From: Entrophospora sp. SA101
Lineage: Eukaryota; Glomeromycota; Glomeromycetes; Entrophosporales; Entrophosporaceae
Direction: 5' to 3'
Length of the DNA: 17,674 nucleotides
Assembly (NCBI GenBank): GCA_958430865.1
Contig: CAUDNR010004086.1
Span: 1-17,674, forward strand
Below, piece after piece: positions 8,878 through 17,674 of this stretch; position 1 is the first letter of the stretch, and every line of letters begins with the position of its first letter. The notes below the pieces were generated by a model. The model ran no database searches. It was not told the DNA's origin and was given only the letters and a program-made list of their open reading frames with translations. The position numbers were made by a program, and so were the translations under genes.

Positions 8878-9778
8878 ACTTGACTGGGATAAGATATTTT
8901 ATTTTGAAATGAAGTGTATATACTGTATATATATATTTATTTATTTAAAATTATATAAAATCGGCCAAGAACTTCCAAACAAAATTTATGGTTAAGAACT
9001 TCAAAAATATGAAAATCATCAATTTTGAAAACAATATAAACATATGTTTCAGATTATTATTTATATTTCTCAATTATAAATTAGATATATATTATTATTA
9101 TTACTATTATTATTATTATTATAATTATAATTATTGCTTTTATTGTTTTTTTTATTAATAAACGCATACATGTAACATTTTTCCTTTCTCCAGCTTCTAC
9201 ACTTTTAGAAATTCACTAATAAGTTACTCTTCCTTAATCGAAGTTGCACCAGAAGTAAATGAGTCAGGCTTTTTTTTGCTTTAGATCTGATTGCAAGAAA
9301 ACAACCCAAACGCTAACTGATAAAAAAAGAAACAAAATTAATAAATGTTTCCACTTACCATTTACATATTCTGCTACAAATTACAATTTAAATAAGAAAG
9401 ATTTGCGGGCCTCTGACTAAAAAATTTTATGGGTAAGTCTATTTAAAGTTACTCAATTCAAAAATGAAAGGACTTTGTTTACATTGTTTTGTTTTCTTAA
9501 ATAATACAACAAACAAAAAACAAAAAATGTATTATATACGTATAATGGTGTAACAATAAAAATGTAAATAAATACGATGGCTTTTTCACCAAAGATTGTG
9601 GAATTTGACCTAATAATTAATAATTAATAATAAATAATTCATCTATTATCAAATATCATTCTTTCTTTTCAAAGAGGGTTTTTTATATATTTACATTAAT
9701 ACAATCAATCACACACAGCAGGACTGTGAAAATTTATTTTTACTTTTTAATTTTTTCGATTTTTTTCACCTTTTAAAA
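8878..9778. other. intergenic region upstream of the SUR7-like gene
   Basis: AT-rich with TTA/ATT microsatellite runs near 9089-9131 and AATTAATAATTAATAATAA at 9616-9636. Contains the right arm of the inverted repeat (about 9404-9432). No supported gene. The promoter of the downstream gene must lie near 9600-9778; no clear motif. Confidence 0.5.
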
Positions 9779-10847
9779 ATGACTAATATTAATATTAATA
9801 AAGAATCAGTAAAGCAAAGCAAATTTTTAAAATTAGAAACTTACAAAAAATTTACAAAAAATCATATAATTAAACCATATAAAAAAAATCCAATTATCAC
9901 GTCAGCAATTTATTTAATAATATTATCGAGCTTGTTATTATTTATTTTATTAGTTGGTAGTTTACAATCTGTTTATTTATCAAGATTTGTATTTGACGAG
10001 CCAATTCAAACTCTTATAAAGAAACAACAAATTTCATTCACTTTATATTCATACTGTCTCGATAACGTTTGTTCTGATCCTTCTTTTATACATAATTTTG
10101 ATCAAAGTAAGTAATAATTTATTTATTTTATATATATGTGTGTGTGTGTGTGTATGCATATAATTTTTGGTTATTAATTGATTAAATTTTTTTTATTAAA
10201 AAAATAAAGTACCTTCCGTTGAAGAAATAGTTGAAGGTATAGAAAGTAAATTTACAAAAAGATTCATAGATCCAAATCAAGTTGGAGGTACAGTTGGAGA
10301 TACAGTTGAAAATGGTGTTGATAAAGCAAAAGAGTTTGGTTCAAATGCAGGAGATACAGTATCAAATACAGCAGGAGATGTCATTAACAAAATAAATGAA
10401 CTATCACCAACAATGCTGGATAGTATAAAAAATTTTAAACCACAAGTGTCAACTGTAAACCTTCTTGGAATTTTCTCCATTCCATATTTAATAGCATTCT
10501 TAATCAATATAATCATGTTTCCCTTATTATATTTTAATTTCAATATATTAGTCATAGCATTATTGTTCCTTTCTACATTCTTTGTTGCACTTTCTTTAAC
10601 CTTTGATATGTTATTATTTGTGTGGGTGTTCAAAGCCGTTGCATTAATACCTGGTCTTGGTCAACAAAAAACTGGATCTGGAATTCATTTAGCTGCTTGG
10701 AGCTTAATTTTTTTAACAGTAGCTACAATATTGATGATGATTGGTGTGTGTAACAAAATGTGTATTAGTGGCATTGTCAAAAAACTTAGGAGAAACAAAT
10801 TATCACCAAGTGATGAAAAAAATCAAACATTAACTAGTGAAGTATAA
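9779..10847 (+). CDS. SUR7/PalI-like four-TM membrane protein
   Basis: Two exons, 9779-10106 and 10210-10847, with a GTAAGT...AAAG intron, join in phase to 321 aa. Four hydrophobic segments lie at about residues 39-61, 195-217, 221-241 and 270-289. The first extracellular loop is long and has a claudin-like pair of cysteines, Y-C93-x4-C98 (SYCLDNVC), just after an FTLYSY segment, as in SUR7/PalI proteins where a W/Y-x-C...C motif sits in this loop. The rest of the loop (about 130-175) is made of repeated VGDTVENG / AGDTVSNT units. The C-terminus is short, basic then acidic, and cytosolic by topology. SUR7-family proteins organise plasma-membrane eisosome domains and PalI/Rim9 members act in pH sensing; which applies is not decidable. 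AATAAA is at 11001-11006. Confidence 0.75.
10137..10154 (+). repeat. TG dinucleotide run in intron
   Basis: A short TGTGTG microsatellite within the intron of the SUR7-like gene (10107-10209). Confidence 0.7.
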
Positions 10848-11081
10848 ATTATCGGCTGTGGGGATATATATTTATTTATATATAACTAGAGGGAAATCGT
10901 ATTAATATTAATGTAAATTAAAAAAATCCAAAAAAATTATTTGATAATAGATGAATTAATTAATTAATGTATCATATTTATTATGTTTATTATTTATGAA
11001 AATAAAAAATAAATATTATAAATTATAAATTTTAACCCAATCTTGAATTTGAATTTTATATTATAAAAATTGAACTCTAAA

Positions 11082-11634
11082 GACAAAAAAGTCGGGCGCA
11101 CTTTTAAACAAAATTGCATAAAATCACCATTTTGCAACTTAAGCTATCCAAATTATATATATATACACGAAATTTCACGTCTAACGTTTTTATTAAACAA
11201 ACAAAAAAAAAAAATGAAAGCATAATGATAAAATTAAAATCTAATAAGTAATAATTTCGTTGGCCATCAATTATTGTCGATAACCCACCACTTCAATTCT
11301 CCTTGGCATACTCGATCAATTTTATTAGAAATTATTTGTAATTTTTTTCGATTTTTTCTGATAATATCAATTTATTTCTAAATAGACGAGTTACTGCTTT
11401 TCTATGAACACCATCAACCTTAGTTGTTTGGTGGTTCGCTATTTAAGGCAGACATTTTTTGGAGGAATTAATCATTTAAAATAATACTTGCCTTACACAT
11501 TTATCGGATTGTTTGTCCAATTAATTTTTTGTCAGAAAGATTTTTGGGAAAAATTTTTAATTGTTACTAGGCACGATAGAAAATTTAAAATTTTGCAAGT
11601 AAAGTTTTGAGAACCTAAACACCCGACTTTTGTC
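11082..11634. mobile_element. short Tc1-like element with terminal inverted repeats
   Basis: GACAAAAAAGTCGGGCG at 11082-11098 is mirrored by CACCCGACTTTTGTC at 11620-11634, whose reverse complement is GACAAAAGTCGGGTG. These ends match apart from a 2-base length difference in the A run and one C/T change. The outer sequence at the right end (reverse complement CATATGGACAAAAGT, next to a TA) resembles Tc1-type ends. The inside, about 520 bp, has no intact transposase frame. I read it as a non-autonomous or internally decayed Tc1/mariner element; the left outer boundary is less clear. Confidence 0.5.
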
Positions 11635-11815
11635 CATATGTAGATAAAACTAAACATTTGAAATATAACAAATTTTTGTTAATAATGGTTTCAGCTTCCA
11701 TAATATCTGTATCACCGTCAATATCAAGGCCGGGTCTAATCATCTTGGATATTCTATTGGCAAATGAATGATCCAAACTAAATCCTGATTGTAAAAGTGA
11801 AATTTCAAATAACGG
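11615..11815 (-). pseudogene. open coding trace ending in the Tc1-like element
   Basis: On the minus strand a frame is open for 66 codons from 11815, reading FSLDHSFANRISKMIRPGLD then DGDTDIMEAETIINKN. It runs into the inverted repeat of the short element and stops at 11615. The sequence is strikingly protein-like and ends where the element begins, which suggests that insertion truncated it. Upstream the frame closes at a TGA, so only a fragment remains. Family not recognised. Confidence 0.35.
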
Positions 11816-12004
11816 TCATGTAGGATCTTATCATTCTTGTCAACTTCCACTTACATATTAATATGCAAAAAAGAAAATATGTATGTAACACGAAAAGCAA
11901 ACGTTGATCAAAATAGAATTTCCACTATGCTGTCCTATTTTTCAATTCAAAATCGGAAAAATTATTATTTTAGTATTAGTATTATTATTATTCTCACCCT
12001 TTTT

Positions 12005-12083
12005 ATAGTTATAGTAATTAGTAATTAGTAATAGTAATTAGTGTTATAGTGTTAGTATCAGTATTGGTGTTAGTATTGGTGTG
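12005..12083. repeat. degenerate TAGTAATTAG / TTAGTATTGGTG repeat
   Basis: A short region of imperfect tandem units rich in TAGT, about 100 bp upstream of the SMG5-like start codon. It is probably a decayed microsatellite in the 5' flank. Confidence 0.6.
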
Positions 12084-12185
12084 AAATTATTCTTAAAGTT
12101 TATTTAATTTTCCTTTATTATTATTTGAAGATTTCAAAATTTATTTTAAAAACCTTCCGAGCAGTTATGGATCAATATTTTTACA

Positions 12186-14354
12186 ATGTCAACAAATGCT
12201 AACGAAGACAGGAAAAAGCTGAATGAATTATTAACGTATATTTTATTTATACATATAACTATTTACTTACATTGGAACCTATTTAGTGAAATTACTGATT
12301 TTAATATTATACATTATACAACATGATAGGGAGGCTTCCGAACTCGAAATAGACTTAAAGAAACAAGAACAGCAAAAACAAATGGTTGAAACTTTTATTG
12401 ATTTTGACGACGAGAAAGAATTTTTACGTAATAGGTAGTATATATTTATTTATTTAAAAATAATTTTTTTTAAAACAGATAAACTTATTTATAATTTTAA
12501 TCTTGATTAATAGTCTTAAAGATATTTATGAAGATATTATTTTGATCGATTTAAAAAAGGCAATAGAAAATAAAATTCAAGAAAAACTTTGGAGAAACAT
12601 TTTTTACAATCATATTGAAGAATTAAAACATAAATTATTTAAAGTAATGCTTTTTAAGAATTATTATTTTAAATTTTTCTTTCCTTAATAATTATAATAA
12701 ATAAATCTCTGGACTATTATTACTACATTTTCATCTAAAGATAAAACATGAAAATATCTCTGAATACCAAGCTGCTTATCATGAATTGTGTAGATATCTT
12801 GATTTAGGAACTGGCTTTTACCATACACTTGTCAATGTTTTAAAAATTCGAGAGAATATAGATTTGGATCGTATTGGAATCGGTAAAAATATATTTGTAA
12901 AAAAAATTTTATATAATTCTTTATTACAATACATGCTTAAATAGTTTTTTTTTGGTTTTCTTTCTAAATTTTATTTAGAAATTTTTTTAAACAGTATTAA
13001 TACCCCTTCAAATGGGTCACGTTCTGCTAGCAAATTTAAAAGGAAGGAATTAACTGCAGAATTTATTCAACAATGTCTTATTCGTTTAGGTGACTTTGCT
13101 CGTTATCGTGTAGCTATTCTTGAATCAGACGAGAAACGTTGGGAATTTGCTAGACATTTTTATAATATGGCAGCAATGATTTATTGTGATAATGGTAGTA
13201 GTAGTATTTGTTGTTTGAATTTTTTTTGTTTTTAAAACTCTAAAACTGACTAATTATTGACAGACAAAAAATTTTTCAATACTAATTAGGAGGAGCTCAA
13301 GAACAATTAGCTATTTTGGCTTTCTATAATGAAAATGATTTGGATACTGTTTATTGGCATTGTTTTAGGTTTGAATTTTATAAAAATAAAATAATAATAA
13401 TAAATGGTTTGTTTATAACAATCATTAATGTTCAAATGCTAAATATATTAATTCTATTTATTGTTATACCAGTCTTGCAACAAAACAGCCCCCTAAAATT
13501 GCAGCAGACAACTTAAATTTATTTTATTCAAATTTTGGACAAAAAATTCAAGATAATAATTTCAACGATTATACAAAGTAATGTTTATTTGCGATTGGAT
13601 ATTATTTTGTTTTATGTGTGTGTATATATATATAAATATTTTTCTTAATGTATATATAATAGAACTCAAGATTTTGTGGGAAACTTTCTAATTATACATT
13701 ATTTTCTTTTCACTCAAGATCTTGAAGGGTGAGAATTAAAAAAAAAAAAAAATAAAATTTATTTGAAATATATTTATAATCATTATTAGGATATTAATTT
13801 TCTCTTCTTTTGATAAGATTATATCAAAGTTACATTGATCCTGAGGGAACTATCAATGATTTTGATAAATCGTTGCGAAAAGAAAAAAATAATAACACTA
13901 TACATTTAGGAAATACACTCAAGAAAATAATTTTTATTTTAATATTTACTTTGTGGGATTTACGTGGTATTTAATTATTCTCGCTTATTACTTTTTTTTT
14001 TATTTACGATTAATTACAAATTATAAAAATAAGTTTATATTTTAATTATTTAGCTCAAAATCATACTGTCGAACTTGGAAATTTTCAATCTTACATAATC
14101 GGCTTAGGATTTGGTTTTTTAGCATCAGTTTTAGAAAATTTAAATTCCGATTGGAATAATAATAACATGGAGGATGATAATGAAAATGGTCAAAAAAATG
14201 GGCATGGTTTTTCGATAGCTTTAGAATGTATGCCAGTTGTTCCCCTTTGGTGTGAATATATTGGGACTTTTACAGATGTTTTTGGCCAATTATTCATCCA
14301 TTCAAAGCCAAATGAAAAGGGTCTTGGTAGCTTTTTCTTTATGGTAATTAATAA

Positions 14355-14385
<31 letters not shown>

Positions 14386-15811
14386 CTTTATAAGTGATTA
14401 TCTATTTTCTTGTTAAATCTGTTCTCTCATATATATATTTAGAATGTAAAAAGATTTTTTAAATCACTTACCGACCTCTTAAATTATTCGAAAATTTCCA
14501 AAATTTTAATGGAGAAAGATGACTTTTCAGAAATATCTAATATAGTTTTACCTGAAGATATTGAATTCTTAGGAATTGTTCCATTGCGTAATATACAACA
14601 AGAAAAAAATTTTACTTTTACAGGTAAAATTGATCACCTAAAAGTTAGAATGGCCAGGCTTATTATTTTTGCTAAAAAAATGGCTGAACTTAAGGTAAGA
14701 TTTATTCATGATAATTTTCAAAATACCTTATTGTATTGTTTATAAATAAAAAATTTTTTTTTGTGGATGGATTTAGTCTCTTGATATTTTTGGTTATGAT
14801 CCTACGGGCGTATTCATGATGATAGATGAAGAAATGAAGGTACAACTATATTTGTATATGTGTGTGTATGTATATTTGCTCATTTTAATTATATATATGT
14901 GTGTGTGTGTTGTTATTTAGAAAAAAGAACGTGAGCGTGTTATGAAATTGATGGCACAACAATTGTTACAAGATCAAGTGACTTCCTTGGAACACAACCT
15001 TCAAAGAATGGGCCATTCGCCTCAAAAATCTATTGTTGTTGGATCTAATAATCCTGTTTCAAGCAATAAAGAAGTTGTAAAAACAAAAAATTTACAAAAA
15101 TTAAAGCAATGTGTTATTGGTAAAGATATAATGTTAAATCGTTTGAATTATGTGAAAAAATGGATTTCTGATAAGAAACATGTCGTGATTGTACCGTTGG
15201 ATGGTATGTTATATATATATATATATATAAATACATGCGAATGTGTTCTAATTTATAAAGCATAGTTATAAAGTTATTTAATTATTTTATCATTGCTATT
15301 TTTTTATATAGTTATTGATTCATTGGATCTTATTAAAAAAGGCAACAATCCAGAAAATGCGAGAGCTAGAGAGGCAATTAGGTTTTTAGATCACCAACTT
15401 CTGAAACAACAAAATCAATCCAATAATAATAAAGAGCCAAAAAATAGTAACAACCATAATAATGATCATTTTATTCATATACAGAAAATACACGAGAAAT
15501 TACAACAATGGTCTTGTGCAAAAGAATATATTAAGGCAGAAGATGATAATAAAAAACAAAATGTCGAGGATAAAAATATCAAGCAAACAACAGTTGATGA
15601 TGATAGTGATGATAACGATGACGATATTCATAGTGATAATGAATTCGATATAATAGATGTACCACCAGAGTATCGACCAATTATAAGTTGTTGGCTTTAT
15701 TTTTTGCATCTATCAAAGATTGAAAATGTTGATTTTGTTTCAGAAGATGAATTATTAATAAAATATGCAAAAAAATTTGGCATTTCTGTTGTTGAGGTTG
15801 GAAATATTTAA
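12186..15811 (+). CDS. EST1/SMG5-like protein with degenerate C-terminal PIN domain
   Basis: Fourteen exons join in phase to 809 aa: 12186-12235, 12330-12434, 12514-12643, 12741-12882, 12979-13194, 13290-13368, 13473-13577, 13663-13728, 13818-13966, 14054-14343, 14443-14694, 14777-14839, 14921-15203, 15312-15811. The N-terminal third is the EST1 14-3-3-like/TPR region: FYNHIEELKHKLF, then CLIRLGDFARYR (175-186) and W197EFARHFYNMA. The EST1 DNA/RNA-binding region follows (AQEQLAILAFYNEND, HCFRSLATKQPPK, about 217-260), then LPEDIEFLGIVPLR. From about 610 to 809 lies a PIN-like domain: VVIVPLDVIDSLDLIKKG (637-654), ARAREAIRFLD, and FVSEDELLIKYAKKFGI near the end, split by an acidic Asn/Asp-rich loop. 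Such proteins act in nonsense-mediated mRNA decay with UPF1, or at telomeres. The VIDxLDLxKK segment is closest to SMG5. The usual DTN of strand 1 reads G616-K617-D618, so nuclease activity is doubtful. Confidence 0.9.
14356..14386 (+). repeat. GTT trinucleotide run in intron 10
   Basis: About ten GTT units in intron 14344-14442 of the SMG5-like gene. Retention of the intron would add a poly-Val stretch and then a stop, so it is intronic rather than coding. Confidence 0.8.
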
Positions 15812-15874
15812 AAAAATTACAATATTATTATACCAAAAAAAAAATCAAAGGTATTATTGTTGTCGTCATTATCA

Positions 15875-15939
15875 TTTATTATTATTTATACATCAGGTTT
15901 GTTCATTTAATTTATATTTCTTTCTCTCTTCTTAATAAA
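15875..15939. terminator. overlapping poly(A) signals of convergent genes
   Basis: AATAAA on the plus strand at 15934-15939 is 123 bases after the SMG5-like stop and already inside the last exon of the opposite gene. AATAAA on the minus strand (TTTATT at 15875-15880) is about 32 bases after the coiled-coil gene stop. If both are used, the two transcripts overlap at their 3' ends. Confidence 0.4.
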
Positions 15940-16041
15940 CTATTACTTAATACTTGTTCATAATATTGTAATTTTGAAATTGCATCTAACCCATTTTCAC
16001 CTCGATTATTTACTATATTTAAATTACAATTGTCCTTTAAC

Positions 16042-16110
<69 letters not shown>

Positions 16111-17014
16111 TCAGTCATTGTGTCATTTTTGGTCATATTCTGAAGGTGAGACGTGATATTTTCGTATGAATTATGAATCGTTTCATAATATTTTAAAAAC
16201 TAAGTATATTAAAAATGATAATTAAATGATGTAAGAATTATTTTTAAATCAGCTCAAGATTTTTTTTTTGAAACTTACACCATGTAATTTATCTAGTTTT
16301 GTATTTGCTTCTAATATTTTATGACCTAAATATTCAAAAAAAGTTTTTCAAATACCTTTCTTCATGTATTGATTAATGGATATAAATCTTACCATCGAAA
16401 ACAACATCGTTGCCTTCTTTAGGATTTTTAATTTCTTTATTTGTCCACAATTCGATTTCATTTTCATAGATTTCAGAAAATTTTGCAAATTGAGCCAACA
16501 GTTTATTAGATATAGTCTTCAAATTTTCACATGTTTTGCTATCAGAATTCATTTCCTCTTCCTCCTTAATTATATTATTAGATTGAATCTACGCGCCAAA
16601 AAAAGACCAAAGTTCAAAATATATTAAAATTTAAAACATTTGCAATGATTACTAGTTTCTGTTCAGTAGTTGCAAATTATAATATGAAACCTCTTTTTGT
16701 TCAAGGATCAACTTTTTTTTTAAATCTTGTATTCTATTTTTTTCTTTCTCCTTTAAAATTTTGAGTTCTGATAAATCCACTTTACTTTTATGTTTAATAT
16801 ATGATTAAATTGTTAGAAAACGCGTAATTTTTAATAAAGATTTTAATATATTTTATTACCTCTTATCATCATTATTTTTTTCCATTGAATTATTAAGCAT
16901 TGTTGTTATGTCTTCTGAAAACAATTCGAAGTCTTTTTTCAAAACACTATTTAACATTTCGCGATTTGTAATTATTCCATCCATTAAAATACTTGATTTA
17001 AAAATTTCATCCAT
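15912..17014 (-). CDS. coiled-coil protein with 23-Ser tract, function unknown
   Basis: Minus-strand gene of five exons, 17014-16860, 16784-16691, 16588-16393, 16325-16279 and 16199-15912, all joining in phase to 259 aa; introns are GT-AG, with good donors such as GTAATA, GTAAGA and GTAAGT. The chosen ATG is at 17014, with an in-frame TGA upstream. It begins MDEIFKSSILMDGIITNREM. Residues 54-100 form a charged coiled coil (KEKEKNRIQDLKKK, then IIKEEEEMN), followed by more helices around LLAQFAKFSEIYENEIELW and FLKYYETIHNSYENI. A run of 23 Ser (195-217) is encoded by pure TCA repeats. The last 42 residues are again helical (ISKLQYYEQVLSNSLLRREK). No membrane segment. Size and helix pattern would fit a kinetochore or spindle coiled-coil protein, but nothing identifies it. 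It is tail-to-tail with the SMG5-like gene, 100 bases between stops. Confidence 0.7.
16042..16110 (-). repeat. TCA (ATG on plus) trinucleotide run encoding poly-Ser
   Basis: Twenty-three perfect units in the last exon of the coiled-coil gene. Because the run has no synonymous changes, it is probably young and length-variable. The plus strand reads poly-Met in a frame that is only a shadow. Confidence 0.9.
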
Positions 17015-17069
17015 TGTTATTAAAACCAGACAGCGAACATTGTGTCACACAGGATTACAGGGTTTACTT

Positions 17070-17379
17070 ATGGAAATTAATTTATTGATTGAAAAATTTG
17101 CCATTGAAAAAATCAAGGCAGAATTCAACAACTTATTTTTAGAAAATCGTGATTTTCCCAAGTTAGAGAATTTGGAGCATATGAGGATCAAATTAGGATA
17201 TCAAGTATATGAATAAAATTGATGCCCGATCAGCAAGAACATTGATATATAATGAAATTAAATTATTTCTTCCTGATAATATTGTTAATATGTATACAAC
17301 TATTTGCTTGATGCAAATTCAAAAAATTATAAGTTGGTGGTGGTCGAACACCCATTTTTATACTTGTTTGTTAATGTAA
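17070..17379 (+). pseudogene. frameshifted relic of a repetitive AM-fungal protein family
   Basis: One frame from 17070 reads MEINLLIEKFAIEKIKAEFN and later LENLEHMRIKLGYQVYE, then a stop at 17214-17216. Immediately, in another frame from 17215, KIDARSARTLIYNEIKLFLP continues to a TAA at 17377-17379, with LMQIQKII near the end. From memory, LGYxVYEYNKIDARSARTLI is a contiguous, very common segment in predicted proteins of Rhizophagus, so a small deletion at the join is the simplest reading. The second part also seems shortened before LMQIQKII. Its 5' end is close to, and divergent from, the coiled-coil gene start at 17014. Confidence 0.6.
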
Positions 17380-17444
17380 ATAATTTTTATTGAATATTGG
17401 AAAATTATAAAATAATAATATTGAATGGTTAAGTTTGCTATATA

Positions 17445-17674
17445 CAGTGTGTTAAGAAAAAAATTGGCCTCTGGAGATATAAAATTTAAAATGCATAATT
17501 TCCATATTAATTAAATAAATCATAACAAATCATTTTAGACAATAATAATTGACTCCGTAACTTAGTTTTAATTAAATTTATAACCTTTTAAACATCGTTT
17601 TTTGTGCTTTAAAAATGACTGCAAACAAGTTAAATTCTCAACGCCAAACTCTTGTACATTTTTGGAATAATGGA
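17445..17674 (+). mobile_element. 5' end of a Tc1/mariner transposon
   Basis: A TA at 17443-17444 is followed by CAGTGTGTTAAGAAAAAAAT, a good Tc1/mariner terminal start (TA target, CAGTG end). A 170-base leader precedes an ATG at 17615. The element runs off the window, so its other end and its integrity cannot be judged. Confidence 0.65.
17615..17674 (+). CDS. Tc1/mariner transposase, N-terminal 20 codons only
   Basis: Twenty codons read MTANKLNSQRQTLVHFWNNG before the window ends. The RQTLVHFWNNG helix is typical of the start of the first helix-turn-helix of Tc1-like transposases, which bind the terminal repeats; the DDE catalytic domain would lie beyond the window. Partial at the 3' end. 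The call rests on this short segment plus the upstream CAGTG end next to TA. Confidence 0.6.
   Translation, partial: MTANKLNSQRQTLVHFWNNG

Noticed and set aside
10277..10633. Minus-strand 118-codon frame inside the SUR7-like gene
   Set aside because: It is antisense to a well-supported exon with membrane segments; a shadow.
11837..12028. Plus-strand 63-codon frame
   Set aside because: Ends in Ile/Val-rich translation of a TAGT repeat; no protein-like conservation pattern.
15462..15709. Frames on both strands over the acidic loop of the SMG5-like gene
   Set aside because: Both are Ile/Met-rich shadows of GAT/AAT codons in exon 14.
15974..16156. Poly-Met frame on the plus strand
   Set aside because: It is the complement of the poly-Ser run in the spliced minus-strand gene.
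16376..16627. Plus-strand 83-codon frame
   Set aside because: Phe/Ile-rich antisense of exon 3 of the coiled-coil gene.

Overview
The window looks like nuclear DNA of an arbuscular mycorrhizal fungus (Glomeromycotina, most likely Rhizophagus or a close relative). It is very AT-rich and has short genes with many small GT-AG introns, long CAA/AAT/TCA codon runs, and abundant decayed and mobile DNA. One relic at 17070-17379 resembles a repetitive protein family that I associate with Rhizophagus. That organism call is inference from style and recalled families, not from a search.

Layout. 1-213: a 65-bp sequence that recurs exactly at 8587-8651, followed by a hexanucleotide array. 214-4542: one small intact reading frame (528-1016), then decayed coding traces, a GC-rich dyad element and a P-loop kinase-like relic. 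4543-6385: TAF12, the histone-fold TFIID/SAGA subunit, five exons, with large poly-Q and poly-N/ST insertions upstream of the histone fold. 6386-8880: mostly decayed sequence around a small C2HC zinc-finger gene on the minus strand (7500-8055). 9779-10847: a two-exon, four-TM SUR7/PalI-like membrane protein. 11082-11634: a short Tc1-like element with inverted ends, next to an interrupted minus-strand coding trace. 12186-15811: a 14-exon EST1/SMG5-like gene whose exons all join in frame to 809 aa, with an EST1 region and a C-terminal PIN-like domain that lacks the first catalytic motif. 15912-17014 (minus): a five-exon coiled-coil protein of 259 aa with a 23-Ser tract, tail-to-tail with the SMG5-like gene. 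17070-17379: a frameshifted relic. 17445 to the end: the 5' end of a Tc1/mariner element with the first 20 codons of a transposase.

The genes do not form a pathway. TAF12 acts in transcription initiation, the SMG5-like protein in mRNA decay or telomere biology, and the SUR7-like protein at the plasma membrane. The most interesting points are the PIN domain with altered catalytic residues, the GC-AG intron and in-frame alternative acceptor in TAF12, the tail-to-tail gene pair with probably overlapping 3' ends, and the cluster of small mobile and decayed elements. I did not find convincing evidence of a wholly new multi-gene system.
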